A stretch of DNA of 64,000 bases from Gemmatimonadota bacterium (lineage in GTDB: Bacteria > Gemmatimonadota > Gemmatimonadetes > Gemmatimonadales > Gemmatimonadaceae). The stretch spans positions 204,941-268,940 of the forward strand of contig JAPLKS010000018.1 of the NCBI GenBank assembly GCA_026387915.1, read 5' to 3'. The notes beneath the pieces were generated by a model. It made no database searches. It was not told the DNA's origin and saw only the letters and a list, made by a program, of their open reading frames with translations. Positions 51,004 to 60,511 of this stretch are shown in pieces; the first letter of the stretch is position 1; the number at the start of each line of letters is the position of its first letter. Made by a program: the position numbers and the translations under genes.

Positions 51004-52463
51004 GGCGGGAGAAGATGTTTTTGCACTTTGCCGAGCGCGGTGCGGGGCAGTGCGCCCACGCGGACGTAGCCGCGCGGCAGTTTGAATGAGGCCAGTTGCG
51101 TTCGGAGTGCGGCGTCGAGCGCTGCGGTGTCGGGTTCGCCGTCGCTCACCAGGTACGCTACCGGTACCTCACCGCGCACGGCATCCGATTGTCCCACCAC
51201 AGACGCTTCGCGAATGCCGGGGAGCTCGAGTAACGCCTCTTCGATTTCGCGCGGATAAATATTGAATCCGCCGGAAATAATCAGATCGCTGCGGCGGCCT
51301 TGGAGCGTGTAGTAGCCGTCGGCCGACCGCACGCCAATATCGCCAGTACGAAACCAGCCGTCGGTAAATGCGGCGCGCGTGGCGTCGTCGCGGCGCCAGT
51401 AGCCGGCGCAAACGTTAGGGCCGCGCACCAGGAGCTCGCCTATCTCGCCGTCCGCCACATCGTGGCCGGCTTCGTTCACGATGCGCACTTTCACATGTGG
51501 CAGTGGCACGCCGACGGTGCCCGCGCGCCGCTCGCCGTCATACGGATTGCTGATGTTCATCAGCGTTTCCGTCATGCCATAGCGCTCGAGAATCGTGTGG
51601 TGGAATCGCGCGCGAAAGTCTTCGAGGAGTTGCGCTGGAAGTGGGGCGGAGCCGCAGACGAAGAGTCGCATCGTGTGCCCAACGGCGCGCGCGCGAGCGG
51701 CGTCGGACTCGAGGAGCCGCACATACATCGTGGGCACGCCAAAAAAAACAGTGGGATGATACGACGCAAACAGGTCGAGTGCGGTCTCGCGTTCAAACCG
51801 CTCCACCAATCGCATATGGCAGCCGCTCGCGAGCCAGCCGTGCACGGCGTTGCCGAGTCCGTGTACGTGAAAGAGCGGCAGGGCGCAGAGCAGGCGATCG
51901 GCGTTGGTCATCTGCCAGGCGACGACGACATTTTCAGCGTTCGCTGCAAAGTTGCCGTGCGTGAGGATCGCACCCTTTGAGGCGCCGGTGGTGCCCGAGG
52001 TGTAGACGAGCGCGGCGGGCGTCGCGTGCGAGCAAGCGCTGATGGGGCGTTCGGCCGAACGCGGTGCGGCTTCGGCGGTGAGGTCGTCAATCAGCCACAC
52101 GCGGTCGTCCGTGCTCAAGTGCTCGCGGAGCGATGGGCCGGTGACAATGGCGACGGGGGCCGCATCGGTGAGGATGTGGCGGATTTCGCGCTCGCGGTAG
52201 AGCACGTTCACCGGCACAAAAATCACGCCGAGCTTGACGCAGGCGAGATACAGGTCAATGAACTCCACACGATTGGCGAGGAACACCGCCAATCGGTCGC
52301 CGCTCACGAGGCCGCGCGCGGTAAGGGCGTGCGCGAGGCGATTGCTGCGGTCCTCGATGTCGCCAAAGGAGAACGCGGTAACGCGGCCGTCGGGACCGGC
52401 CCATTCGAGGGCGACGGTGCTTCGGCGGGCGAGAAGCGACGGAAAGAGCGCGAGCAAAGACAT
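50988..52463 (-). CDS. AMP-forming acyl-CoA synthetase, malonyl-CoA synthetase (MatB)-like
   Basis: A 491-residue ANL-superfamily adenylate-forming ligase. Core motifs: ATP-binding VYTSGTTGASKGAILTHGNF, LPLFHVHGLGNAVHGW, RYGMTETLMNISNPYDGERRAGTVGVPLPHV, hinge FRTGDIG and RRSDLIISGGFNIYPREIEEALLELP, and the C-terminal catalytic Lys in LPRTALGKVQKHLLP. Length and the MTET-LMNISNPYDGERRAG stretch are close to MatB-type malonyl-CoA synthetases. The MFS gene overlaps it downstream, a natural pair for uptake and CoA activation of a small carboxylate. Malonate as substrate is a hypothesis. Confidence 0.88.
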   Translation of the reverse strand: MSLLALFPSLLARRSTVALEWAGPDGRVTAFSFGDIEDRSNRLAHALTARGLVSGDRLAVFLANRVEFIDLYLACVKLGVIFVPVNVLYREREIRHILTDAAPVAIVTGPSLREHLSTDDRVWLIDDLTAEAAPRSAERPISACSHATPAALVYTSGTTGASKGAILTHGNFAANAENVVVAWQMTNADRLLCALPLFHVHGLGNAVHGWLASGCHMRLVERFERETALDLFASYHPTVFFGVPTMYVRLLESDAARARAVGHTMRLFVCGSAPLPAQLLEDFRARFHHTILERYGMTETLMNISNPYDGERRAGTVGVPLPHVKVRIVNEAGHDVADGEIGELLVRGPNVCAGYWRRDDATRAAFTDGWFRTGDIGVRSADGYYTLQGRRSDLIISGGFNIYPREIEEALLELPGIREASVVGQSDAVRGEVPVAYLVSDGEPDTAALDAALRTQLASFKLPRGYVRVGALPRTALGKVQKHLLPPWSAS

Positions 52464-52612
52464 CGTGCAAAGTTGGCGTCGGGTGGGGCTGGACGCGAGA
52501 GGGGCGTGCGAGTCCGGTCCGGTGCGCGCGAGCGGGTCCGTGTGCTGGTGTTTAGAGACCGTGCGTGCGCCTCACGCTGTTCCTCCTCTGCCGGAACGCA
52601 TAGTTTGAGCAG

Positions 52613-53875
52613 GTGCCCGCCATTCGCAGAGCAACTCCGGTCAAAGCGCACGCCGCAACGTGCGGGGTGTTGCTGCTAGTCGGATGCGGCGGCGGAACGG
52701 CCAACAGCGTGACGGCTGCTCCACCGGCGCCGACGGTTGCGACCGTCACCGTCGCCCTCGCGCCCACAACCATCCGCGTGGGTGAGGCATCGTCGGCACG
52801 CGCGATTGCCCTCGACGCCAATGGCGCGACTATGGGTGCGGGCTCCCCCGTGTGGACGATTGAATCCAACGAAGTCGCGCAAATTTTTGAGAACGGCCGT
52901 CTCACTGGTATCGCTCCTGGTCGCACGACGGTCACCGCATCACTCGGCGGAAAGATCGGGCACGCGGAACTGACCGTGTTGAACGTGGCCGTGGCCAGTA
53001 TGGTGCTCACGCCAAGTGTCACCGCGCTCGGTGTGGGGAGTTCGCAGGCCGTAATGGCGGTGCCGCGTGACGTGCGCGACGCACCGCTCCCGGGGCGCAC
53101 GGTGGTGTGGAGCAGTTCTGACACGACGCGGGCCACCGTGACGGCCGCCGGTATTGTAGTGGCGCGCGCAGCTGGGGCGGCGGTGATTACGGCGACCAGT
53201 GAAGGCATCAGTGCTTCCGCGCATTTTACGATCACGCTTCCGATCGCGTCGATTGGCGTCACGCCGTCGTCGGCGAATCTCACGCCGCGTCAGACGCAGG
53301 CGCTGGTGGCGACGTTGCGCGACAGTGCCGGCCGTCCGCTTGCCGATCGTGCGGTGGTGTGGAGTTCGGGGGCCAAAGCCGTGGCCACCGTGTCAGCCGA
53401 AGGAGTGGTCACGGCGATGACGTCGGGCACGGCGCTGTTGACCGCCACCTGTGAAGGGCGAACAGGCACGGCGACCATCGCGGTGATCGGCACAGCCGGC
53501 AGCGCGCTTGAAGTGAGCTTTGCAGAACCATCAGCGGCGGTGACGATAGGCGACACGCTCTTGGTGGCCGCAGGAGTGAAATCCAATTTTCCTATTGCAA
53601 CCGTGATGGCATCCATCGAGCGGAAAGTGATGGAGATGAAACTCACGCCAGTAGGCGCTTTGGGCCTCAGTTTTTTGTGGGTCGCGAAGATCGTGATCGC
53701 CGACCTGCAAGCGGGGCCATACGACGTCCTCGTGACGGCGACGGATGATCACGGTGGGGTGGGGGTGGCGTCGGTGTCGATCATACACGATCCGAGCAAG
53801 GCACTGGGCGGGTCGGGCTCCGGAGGTGGTGGGTTCAAGGTGATTGCGCCGACGCCGGTGCCGGTCGTACCGTAG
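52613..53875 (+). CDS. Lipoprotein with bacterial Ig-like (Big_2) domains
   Basis: A 420-residue exported lipoprotein. The signal peptide ends LLLVGCGGG. Three Ig-like BIG2 repeats follow (about 45-130, 130-215, 215-300): each has the pattern of VTVALAPTTIRVGEASSARAIALD, WTIESNEVAQIFENGRLTGIAPGRTTVTAS. A last domain (300-390; LEVSFAEPSAAVTIGDTLLVAAGV) resembles a different Ig fold. The tail is Gly-rich. Probable surface or outer-membrane structural protein. The GTG start has GAG-rich sequence close upstream but no clear ribosome-binding site. The next gene begins four bases after its stop. Confidence 0.88.
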   Translation: MPAIRRATPVKAHAATCGVLLLVGCGGGTANSVTAAPPAPTVATVTVALAPTTIRVGEASSARAIALDANGATMGAGSPVWTIESNEVAQIFENGRLTGIAPGRTTVTASLGGKIGHAELTVLNVAVASMVLTPSVTALGVGSSQAVMAVPRDVRDAPLPGRTVVWSSSDTTRATVTAAGIVVARAAGAAVITATSEGISASAHFTITLPIASIGVTPSSANLTPRQTQALVATLRDSAGRPLADRAVVWSSGAKAVATVSAEGVVTAMTSGTALLTATCEGRTGTATIAVIGTAGSALEVSFAEPSAAVTIGDTLLVAAGVKSNFPIATVMASIERKVMEMKLTPVGALGLSFLWVAKIVIADLQAGPYDVLVTATDDHGGVGVASVSIIHDPSKALGGSGSGGGGFKVIAPTPVPVVP

Positions 53876-53879
53876 CGTG

Positions 53880-54692
53880 ATGCTGGCGCGAGCGTTTCGT
53901 CTCACGAGTATGATCCCGCTGTTGTGGGGGGTGTCGTCGTGCCTCTCGCACGCAGACGCGCCGCTCGACGGGCCCGGCGGCGCGCCCAATGCGAATACCC
54001 CCGCGATCGGGCTCTCCACCAACTTCGTGTCGTTCAGTGGGCCGCGCGGCGGCGCTGGTCCGGGCGCACAGGCGGTTGTGGTCAGCAATGCCGGAGGCGG
54101 ACAACTGACATCAGTGACGGCAGGGCCCGTGGCGTATAACACGGGTGAGCCCACAGGATGGCTCTCGACCACCACCAGTTCATCGAACGCCCCGTCAACG
54201 ATCACACTCACGCCGTTTATCAGCGCGCTGAGCGGTGGCAACTATTCGGCGACACTGCCGGTGCGATCGTCAGCGACGGGCGTGACGAATAGCCCGCAAC
54301 TCGTGACGGTGTCGCTGACGATATTCGCTCCAGCTATCGCCGTGTCGGCTGCGTCTGCCACGTTCAGTGCGACGCCCACCGGTGCCACCGCACCGACGCA
54401 GCAGATCGCGGTGACGAACAGCGCCAACGGCACGCTCAACGCACTGTCCGTTGGCTCGGTGAGTTATGTCAGCGGCGCGGCCACCGGATGGCTCAGTGCC
54501 GAACTGAGCGCCACCGCCGCGCCCGCCACACTCACGCTCGCGGTGAATGCCACGGGGATTGTGCCAGGCGCGTATCTGGCGAGGGTGCCTGTTGTGTCGG
54601 CGGCGGCGGGAATCACCAACTCGCCCGTGTTTATCACGGTCACCTTCAATGTGATCGCGCCGAATGCGCTTGCCGCGCGGAGCGCGCCGTAG
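53880..54692 (+). CDS. Secreted BACON/Ig-like repeat protein
   Basis: A 270-residue exported protein with two near-identical halves of about 110 residues: FVSFSGPRGGAGPGAQAVVVSNAGGGQLTSVTAGPVAY...GWLSTTT, and ATFSATPTGATAPTQQIAVTNSANGTLNALSVGSVSY...GWLSAEL. The pattern GWL(S) after a G/S-Y strand, with SSATGVTNSPQLVTVSLTI ends, resembles BACON-type all-beta repeats. The N-terminus has a hydrophobic segment ending WGVSSCLSH, possibly a lipobox. Function is unknown, probably cell-surface. ATG start four bases downstream of the Big_2 gene; the DUF72 gene follows two bases after. Confidence 0.8.
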   Translation: MLARAFRLTSMIPLLWGVSSCLSHADAPLDGPGGAPNANTPAIGLSTNFVSFSGPRGGAGPGAQAVVVSNAGGGQLTSVTAGPVAYNTGEPTGWLSTTTSSSNAPSTITLTPFISALSGGNYSATLPVRSSATGVTNSPQLVTVSLTIFAPAIAVSAASATFSATPTGATAPTQQIAVTNSANGTLNALSVGSVSYVSGAATGWLSAELSATAAPATLTLAVNATGIVPGAYLARVPVVSAAAGITNSPVFITVTFNVIAPNALAARSAP

Positions 54693-54694
54693 CC

Positions 54695-55504
54695 ATGCCG
54701 GCCGAGATCCGCTTGGGCTGCCAAGGGTGGAACTACACGGCGTGGGTTGGGCCGATGTATCCCAGCAAGACCAAGCCGCAGAATTTTCTGAGCACCTACG
54801 CCCGCGCATTTTCTGCGGTCGAGGTGGACAGTACCTTTTACGCGGTCCCTGCCGCGAATACCGTCCGTGGATGGGCCGAGCGCACCCCCGAACAGTTCGT
54901 GTTTGCCCTCAAGCTGCCGCAAGAAATCACGCACGAGTTGCGACTGCGGCATGCGGGCGACGTGCTGCAGCGGTTCACCGATGTCGCGCGCGAACTGGGG
55001 CCGAAGCTCGGCCCCATCCTGATTCAGATGGGCCCCGATTTTGCGGCGAGTGAAGTGGATGCGCTCGCGGCATTTCTCGCCACACTCCCGCGCGACCTCG
55101 ATTTTGCGATTGAGTTTCGGCAGCGCGGATGGGCCACCGACCCCACGCTCGCGTTGCTTACCGAGCATCGTGTGGCGCTGGCGCTGGTGGACGCGCGCTG
55201 GATTCCGCGCAAGACCATGCTCGCGTTGGCCGCGCGGCCCACGGCTGACTTTGCCTATGTGCGGTGGATGGGGCCGGACCGCAGTATTGTGGACTATTCG
55301 CGCGTGCAGGTGGATCGCACCGCGGAACTCGAGCAATGGGCCGCGGTGTTGCCCGCGCTCACGGCGACGTTGCGCGTTGCCTATGGATTTGTGAACAACC
55401 ATTTCGCTGGGCACAGTCCGGCGAGTGTGCGCCAGTTGCAGCGTCTGCTCGGGCAGACAGTGGTGGATCCAGCAGCGCTCGGCGATCAGTTGCCATTGTT
55501 TTAG
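54695..55504 (+). CDS. DUF72 family protein
   Basis: A 269-residue DUF72 (YecE-like) protein with a TIM-barrel-like fold. Seen: IRLGCQGWNYTAWVGPMYP, VEVDSTFYAVPAANTVRGWAERTPEQFVFALKLPQEITHELRL, LGPILIQMGPDF, FAIEFRQRGWATDPT, FAYVRWMGP and VAYGFVNNHFAGHSPASVRQLQRLLG. These are all typical of the family. DUF72 has no proven activity; a role in nucleic-acid or sugar chemistry has been suggested by others. The ATG directly follows the previous gene. The terminator follows 23 bases after the stop. Confidence 0.93.
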   Translation: MPAEIRLGCQGWNYTAWVGPMYPSKTKPQNFLSTYARAFSAVEVDSTFYAVPAANTVRGWAERTPEQFVFALKLPQEITHELRLRHAGDVLQRFTDVARELGPKLGPILIQMGPDFAASEVDALAAFLATLPRDLDFAIEFRQRGWATDPTLALLTEHRVALALVDARWIPRKTMLALAARPTADFAYVRWMGPDRSIVDYSRVQVDRTAELEQWAAVLPALTATLRVAYGFVNNHFAGHSPASVRQLQRLLGQTVVDPAALGDQLPLF

Positions 55505-55527
55505 CGTGTGCGGCGCCTGTCACTTGC

Positions 55528-55562
55528 CAAACGGGGGCGGCGCTCAGCGCCGCCCCCGTTTG
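55528..55562. terminator. Bidirectional terminator between DUF72 and the large Ig-like gene
   Basis: A perfect 16-bp stem (CAAACGGGGGCGGCGC and its complement) with a TCA triloop. It serves both convergent genes. Confidence 0.93.
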
Positions 55563-55588
55563 CGCGTAAGTCGCGCCGGCACCAAGGA

Positions 55589-58500
55589 TCACGGGAAGGT
55601 GACGGTGCCTGCGCCGCTGCCGATGCCGTACTGCGTGTTGAGCACCCAGCCGGTGTTGGTTGGGTTTGTCACGAGGGGGAACGAGATGTTCGTGCTACCG
55701 GAGTTGAAGACGTAGCGTCCCGCTGCCGAGAGCGTCTGGTTGTTGAAGTTCCAGCCAGAGAACACGATGGCGGTCGCCTGTGTCCGGTTCACCTCAAGCA
55801 TGTAGCCAGTAAAGTTCGCGGGAAAACTGTTGAAAATTCCCGGACCCATCGCGGTAACACTGGTGGTGCCGTTCACCACCTTGAGTCCAACATTGTTGAA
55901 GACAATCGGATTTGAGCTGCTGTTGTCGATTCCACTCACGGTGAGATACTGGGTAGTGCCGGTGGCAGAGAAGCCCGTGTTCGAGGATCCATTGCCCCGG
56001 GATAGTGTGCCCGTGATGTGTGCGCTCGAGGTGAGCCGGGGGATCGAGCCGCCTTCCAGTTTGAGGTTTCGGAAAAAGCTTGCTGAGGTGTCGGTGAAGA
56101 ACACCAACGGGGTTGCGCCAGAGAAAGTCGCCTTGAAGTTCCCACTCGGCGCGAATGACGAGGCCGATCCGAGTTGCCGGAAGTCCGCCTCGAACTCGAT
56201 TTCGCCGTCGGTGAGGAGTCCCGTGGTCGAGCCGCCGCCGAAGGTGGCATTGCCGATCACGACGAGCTGGTCGCCGGAATTTGTAATTTTAATGGCACCC
56301 GTGTTGCGCGTGCTGAGCGTGCCAGCCACCGTATCGTTACCGGAGACAAGCAACAGGCCGCTGTCCGCATAGATGCTCGCACCGGCATTCACCCGCGTCG
56401 GAAGCTTCACGATACCGCGTGTGATGGTGGGGAGGTTCTCCGACAACGGAATCTGAACGGTGTCCCCGAATGCCACGAGCGAGTCCACCGTGAATCCGCC
56501 GCCGCGCGTGAGGACGCCGGGACCGTAGCCTACGCGACGAGCCTTGACGCTGCTGATGTTGCCGAGGTTCGCGTAGTGCGCGGCCAGAATGTCAAAACTC
56601 CCGGCGCCAACGGAATCGGCAGAAGTGAAGGTGATATCGTGCGTCGCCTTCACGGTGCTGGACATCGTGACCTTGCCGGTGCTCTTGGCAACCCGGAGAT
56701 CATAGAAGCAGGATGCGGTGCACGCCGGTGCAAAGTTCGAATCCGGTTTCGCGAACGTCACAACCTGAGTCCCCGTACCGTTGAGCACCACCTCGTGCGA
56801 TCCGCTCGCGCGGAATGCGTCGGTGATCGTTCCACTCTGCGTAAAGTTACCCGCCAATAGAATCTTGCCGGCCGTCAACTTGCTGGTTTGCGATCCGCCG
56901 CCAAAGGTGATGTTGCCGGTCACGGTGAGGGAATCGGCGGCCGCGGCCATCGTGATGGTGCCAGATCCGCTCGTGGCGATGCTGTTGGTCACCTTGAGAT
57001 GGGCGACGCCGAGATTCAGCGCGCCCGACACCGTCATTGAGCTGACCGTGGTCGCGTCGGCGATGGTCGTACTGCCCGAGAGCGTGACGGCCGTTGGCAC
57101 TGCGCCGCGCAGTTGCCCGGTGCCCGTCATCGTGATGGTGCCGCTGCCACTGATCGTGCCACTATTGGCGAGCGAACCACTCACCGTCAGCCCATTGGTG
57201 CCGAGCGCCAGCGTCGCACCCGATGCGATCGTCACGGACTTCACCGTGACAGGAATCGAAAGCACGGGCTGATTGGTCGCCGAAGCGATCAACACGGAAT
57301 CGGTGCTCGTCGGCGCCGTCGCGGGCGACCAGTTTGAGGCCGTGCCCCACGCGGTGCTGGTCGTGCCGGTCCAGGTGATCACGGCGTTTGCGGTGGCCGT
57401 GGCGGTGACCGTTTTCGCAAGCGAGGCTAACCTCGTTCCGCTGACGGCGAGCGTCTGTGCGCCCACGGTGCTGCCAAGCGTCCACGTAGTCTGCGCTTGC
57501 CCGCTGGCGTCGGTGGAGCTGCTCGTCGGCGACGCCGATCCGCCATTCGCGGGGGTGAAGGTCACGTTCTCCGACGGCACCGCATTGGAGTTGGCGTCGG
57601 TCACCGATACCACAATCGACGACGACAGGGCGGTGGACGCCGAGCCCGTTTGTGCGTTGCCGCTCACCACGGTCAATGCCTTCGGTGCGCCAGCCGACAC
57701 CGTGAACGCCGCCGTGCCGGCACTCGTGAGGCCGGTGGTCGATGCGGTCAGCACGTAGCCAGTGCCGGTCTTGTTGATGTTCAGCCCCGGGAAGGTCACC
57801 ACGCCAGCTACGGCGTTGACGGTCTTAGTGCCGCTCAATGTGCCACTGCCCGGGTTGGTCGAAATGGCGATCGTCACTGCGCCAGTGAATCCACTCACCA
57901 AGTTTCCAAACGCATCCTGTGCTTCGAATACCGGCGCCGTGAGCGTGGAATCCGCCGACGTGGTGCCGGGGTTCGTGCGCACCGCGAGCTTGGACGCCGC
58001 CGCTGCGTCGATGTCGAACAATGCGCTCGTGCCCGTGTTGGCAACGCCAGCGCCGGTGGCCGTGAACAGATAACTCTTGCCAACGCGCGAAACTGAGAGC
58101 CCCGTAAATGATGCCACGCCGGCGACAGCCTTCGCGGTCGTCGTGCCAGAGAGTGCGAGCGCAGCGCTGTCGGCCGTTGTGCCGCCGCCGCTCAGCTTGA
58201 GCGTGACTTCACCGGTGAATGCGGACGCGAGATTGCCGAGGCTATCCACTGCTTGCACCGTGAGCGTGCCGAGCGATGCTCCGGCAGCGACACTCGCGGG
58301 TTGCAGCACGAACTTCATGGACTTGGGGGTGTTCGCCGTGCCCGTCGCATTGAAGGTCACGGTGTTCTGAACCCCTGCGGCCTTGGCGGTCGCGCTCTGC
58401 GCGCCCACTAGAGTGCCGAGCGTCCAGGTGGTTTGCGCAAAGCCGTTTTTGTCGGACTTCACAGTGGTCGGCGACAGGGTGCCGCCGCCCGTGGCGGCGG

Positions 58501-60307
58501 CGAAGGTCACCGTCACATCGGCCACGCCGTTGAAGAACGCATCCACCGTCTGCACCACCAACGGCTTGGCGAGCGCCGCTGCCGCAACGCCGCTCTGCGC
58601 GTCGCCGCTCGTGGCCGTGATCAAGCTCGCGGGGAGCAACCCAATGTCGAAGGCGCTACTTGTAGCCGACTTGAGCGACCCCGACGTCGCGACGAGCGTA
58701 TAGCCCTTGCCGCCCTTGTTGATCGACAGATTGTCGTAGTGCACCACGCCATTCACCGGCACGAACGCGAGCGAACCGTTCAACACGCCGCCGCTGGGAT
58801 TGGTGCCAATCGCGATTGTGATGTTGCCCTTGTACGCCGTGGCCACATGACCTGCGGCGTCGAGCACCGTTACCGTCGGCGACGGGGCGAGTGTGGCGCC
58901 GGCGGACACGTTGCCTGGCGACGTTGTAAACGCGAGCGACACCGCCTCGCCTAGCGTGATGTCAAATGTCTGCGACACCGCGGCCGACAACGATCCAGAC
59001 GCCGCCAACAGCCGCATACCGGTGCCGACCGCGCTTACGGTCAAGCCAGTAAACGTGGCCACGCCACCGACGGCGTTCACCGTCGTCGTGCCACTGAGTG
59101 TCGCGCCAGAGCTTCCGGCGTTGAGCGAAACCGTCACCGCGCCGTTGAACCCCGACGCAAAATTTCCATCGGCGTCCTGCGCCACGACGCTCACCGTGCC
59201 AAGCGCACTGCCGAGCAATACCGACGACGGCTGACTGGAGAAGGCGAGTCGCGAGGCCTGCGGCACTACCGCGCTGGCCGAGAATCGTGCTGGTGAGGGA
59301 ATCCCTGCCGCCGACACCGTGACGGTCTGTGTGCCTTCGATGGGACCGAGTCGCCACGTCGTGCTGGCAAGTCCACCCACATCTGATGTGGCGCTCGTCG
59401 TTTCAATCGATCCGCCACCGGAGGTCACCGCAAAGGTGACGGCAACGCCTGCCAGCGGCTTGTCATCGCTGCCGAGCACGCGCACGACGAGCGGCTGTGG
59501 CAAGGCCGCATTCGGCGCGGCGCTCTGGCCGTCACCGGAGACGACGTTCACGGACCCTGGCTTCGCATTCACCGTCACGTCCACGGTGTCGGTGGGGCCG
59601 GTGAGTAACTGCGCGATGATGCGCGCTGTGCCGCGCGCGAGCGCAGTGCCGGCGCCGCCGGTCGCAGATGCCAGTGCCGCAATCGCAGGGTTCGACGACA
59701 CCCACACCACGGGCGTATTCGGAACGGCCGCGCCACTCGCATCGAGCGCCGCCGCGGTAAACGCAAATCCATCGCCCACATTCACCGTCACAGACCTTGG
59801 CGCGATGCGCACCTTGCTGGCACTCGCGCCGGGGCCGGTGTAGTTGACCTTCACCTCAACCGGCGGCGGCGCGGGCGCACCGGCCACCGCCGGGGTCGCC
59901 GTCACCGCGACGGGTCCGCCCTTGAATACCGTGTCGCCCGCTGCGTTGATGTAGCCAAGATTGAGGCTGAGCGGCTCTCCAGAGGCTGGGGCAGTGGAGG
60001 CGAGTGGCACCGTCAAACTCAACGTGACAGAATCGGAGCCCGAGGGAAAATTGACAAGCGTGTCGAGCGCCACCGATCCGTCGGCGCGACGGAGCACCAC
60101 GCGCACTTTCGTAAACGGTACCAGGCTCGTCGCATTCGACTGTTGTAAGACGCTCGGGAACACCGTGTTGAACGACAACCCGCGCGCAAATCGCAGTATG
60201 CCCGCCGCAGGAGCCGTGACCTCTCGGCCACAACTCAGCAGAATGGCGGCGCCAAACAACGGCAACAGCGCGGCCAATCGGTAGCGGGGTGAAAAGCGAA
60301 AGCGCAT
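55589..60307 (-). CDS. Very large modular Ig-like lipoprotein
   Basis: A 1572-residue exported lipoprotein. The signal peptide has a lipobox (LFGAAILLSCGREVTAP). After a BIG2-type domain (about 165-250) come seven modules in the order B-A-A-B-A-A-B. B modules (about 95 residues) read VVSGDGQ...ALPQPLVVRV...GVAVTFAVTSGGG...TTWRLG, an invasin/Big_1-like filament repeat. A modules carry the pattern VxDAxGNxxSGFTGxVTIAI...NAVAGVxxFxGLxxxxxGxxYxLxA. The last 550 residues begin with TSTAWGTASNWSPATAPTSTDSVLIAS and consist of short beta-solenoid rungs ending with many Asn/Thr/Ser. No C-terminal anchor or catalytic site is obvious. Probable surface filament or adhesin. Confidence 0.9.
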   Translation of the reverse strand: MRFRFSPRYRLAALLPLFGAAILLSCGREVTAPAAGILRFARGLSFNTVFPSVLQQSNATSLVPFTKVRVVLRRADGSVALDTLVNFPSGSDSVTLSLTVPLASTAPASGEPLSLNLGYINAAGDTVFKGGPVAVTATPAVAGAPAPPPVEVKVNYTGPGASASKVRIAPRSVTVNVGDGFAFTAAALDASGAAVPNTPVVWVSSNPAIAALASATGGAGTALARGTARIIAQLLTGPTDTVDVTVNAKPGSVNVVSGDGQSAAPNAALPQPLVVRVLGSDDKPLAGVAVTFAVTSGGGSIETTSATSDVGGLASTTWRLGPIEGTQTVTVSAAGIPSPARFSASAVVPQASRLAFSSQPSSVLLGSALGTVSVVAQDADGNFASGFNGAVTVSLNAGSSGATLSGTTTVNAVGGVATFTGLTVSAVGTGMRLLAASGSLSAAVSQTFDITLGEAVSLAFTTSPGNVSAGATLAPSPTVTVLDAAGHVATAYKGNITIAIGTNPSGGVLNGSLAFVPVNGVVHYDNLSINKGGKGYTLVATSGSLKSATSSAFDIGLLPASLITATSGDAQSGVAAAALAKPLVVQTVDAFFNGVADVTVTFAAATGGGTLSPTTVKSDKNGFAQTTWTLGTLVGAQSATAKAAGVQNTVTFNATGTANTPKSMKFVLQPASVAAGASLGTLTVQAVDSLGNLASAFTGEVTLKLSGGGTTADSAALALSGTTTAKAVAGVASFTGLSVSRVGKSYLFTATGAGVANTGTSALFDIDAAAASKLAVRTNPGTTSADSTLTAPVFEAQDAFGNLVSGFTGAVTIAISTNPGSGTLSGTKTVNAVAGVVTFPGLNINKTGTGYVLTASTTGLTSAGTAAFTVSAGAPKALTVVSGNAQTGSASTALSSSIVVSVTDANSNAVPSENVTFTPANGGSASPTSSSTDASGQAQTTWTLGSTVGAQTLAVSGTRLASLAKTVTATATANAVITWTGTTSTAWGTASNWSPATAPTSTDSVLIASATNQPVLSIPVTVKSVTIASGATLALGTNGLTVSGSLANSGTISGSGTITMTGTGQLRGAVPTAVTLSGSTTIADATTVSSMTVSGALNLGVAHLKVTNSIATSGSGTITMAAAADSLTVTGNITFGGGSQTSKLTAGKILLAGNFTQSGTITDAFRASGSHEVVLNGTGTQVVTFAKPDSNFAPACTASCFYDLRVAKSTGKVTMSSTVKATHDITFTSADSVGAGSFDILAAHYANLGNISSVKARRVGYGPGVLTRGGGFTVDSLVAFGDTVQIPLSENLPTITRGIVKLPTRVNAGASIYADSGLLLVSGNDTVAGTLSTRNTGAIKITNSGDQLVVIGNATFGGGSTTGLLTDGEIEFEADFRQLGSASSFAPSGNFKATFSGATPLVFFTDTSASFFRNLKLEGGSIPRLTSSAHITGTLSRGNGSSNTGFSATGTTQYLTVSGIDNSSSNPIVFNNVGLKVVNGTTSVTAMGPGIFNSFPANFTGYMLEVNRTQATAIVFSGWNFNNQTLSAAGRYVFNSGSTNISFPLVTNPTNTGWVLNTQYGIGSGAGTVTFP

Positions 60308-60428
60308 GCGTTCGAGGCGGTCGGGACGAGAGTGGGCGGTCGGTCCCGACCGAAATACCGTGGCGGGCGAACCCCGTAAGTTATCGGCCTTCCCCCCTCA
60401 CGCGAAAGCATTTGAGGCCGATTTCTCC

Positions 60429-60444
60429 TGTGACGCGCGTCACA
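60429..60444. promoter_or_regulatory. CRP/FNR-type operator upstream of SURF1
   Basis: A perfect 16-bp palindrome, TGTGACGCGCGTCACA, matching the CRP-family consensus TGTGA-N6-TCACA in all ten defined bases. It lies in the shared upstream region of SURF1 and the large lipoprotein gene, 67 bases before the SURF1 ATG. Confidence 0.75.
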
Positions 60445-60511
60445 TTACATGCGCGGTGCGCACTTTCTCCCCCCCGTGCGCGGTTCTCCGATGGGTGGTA
60501 GACTTCCCCGC

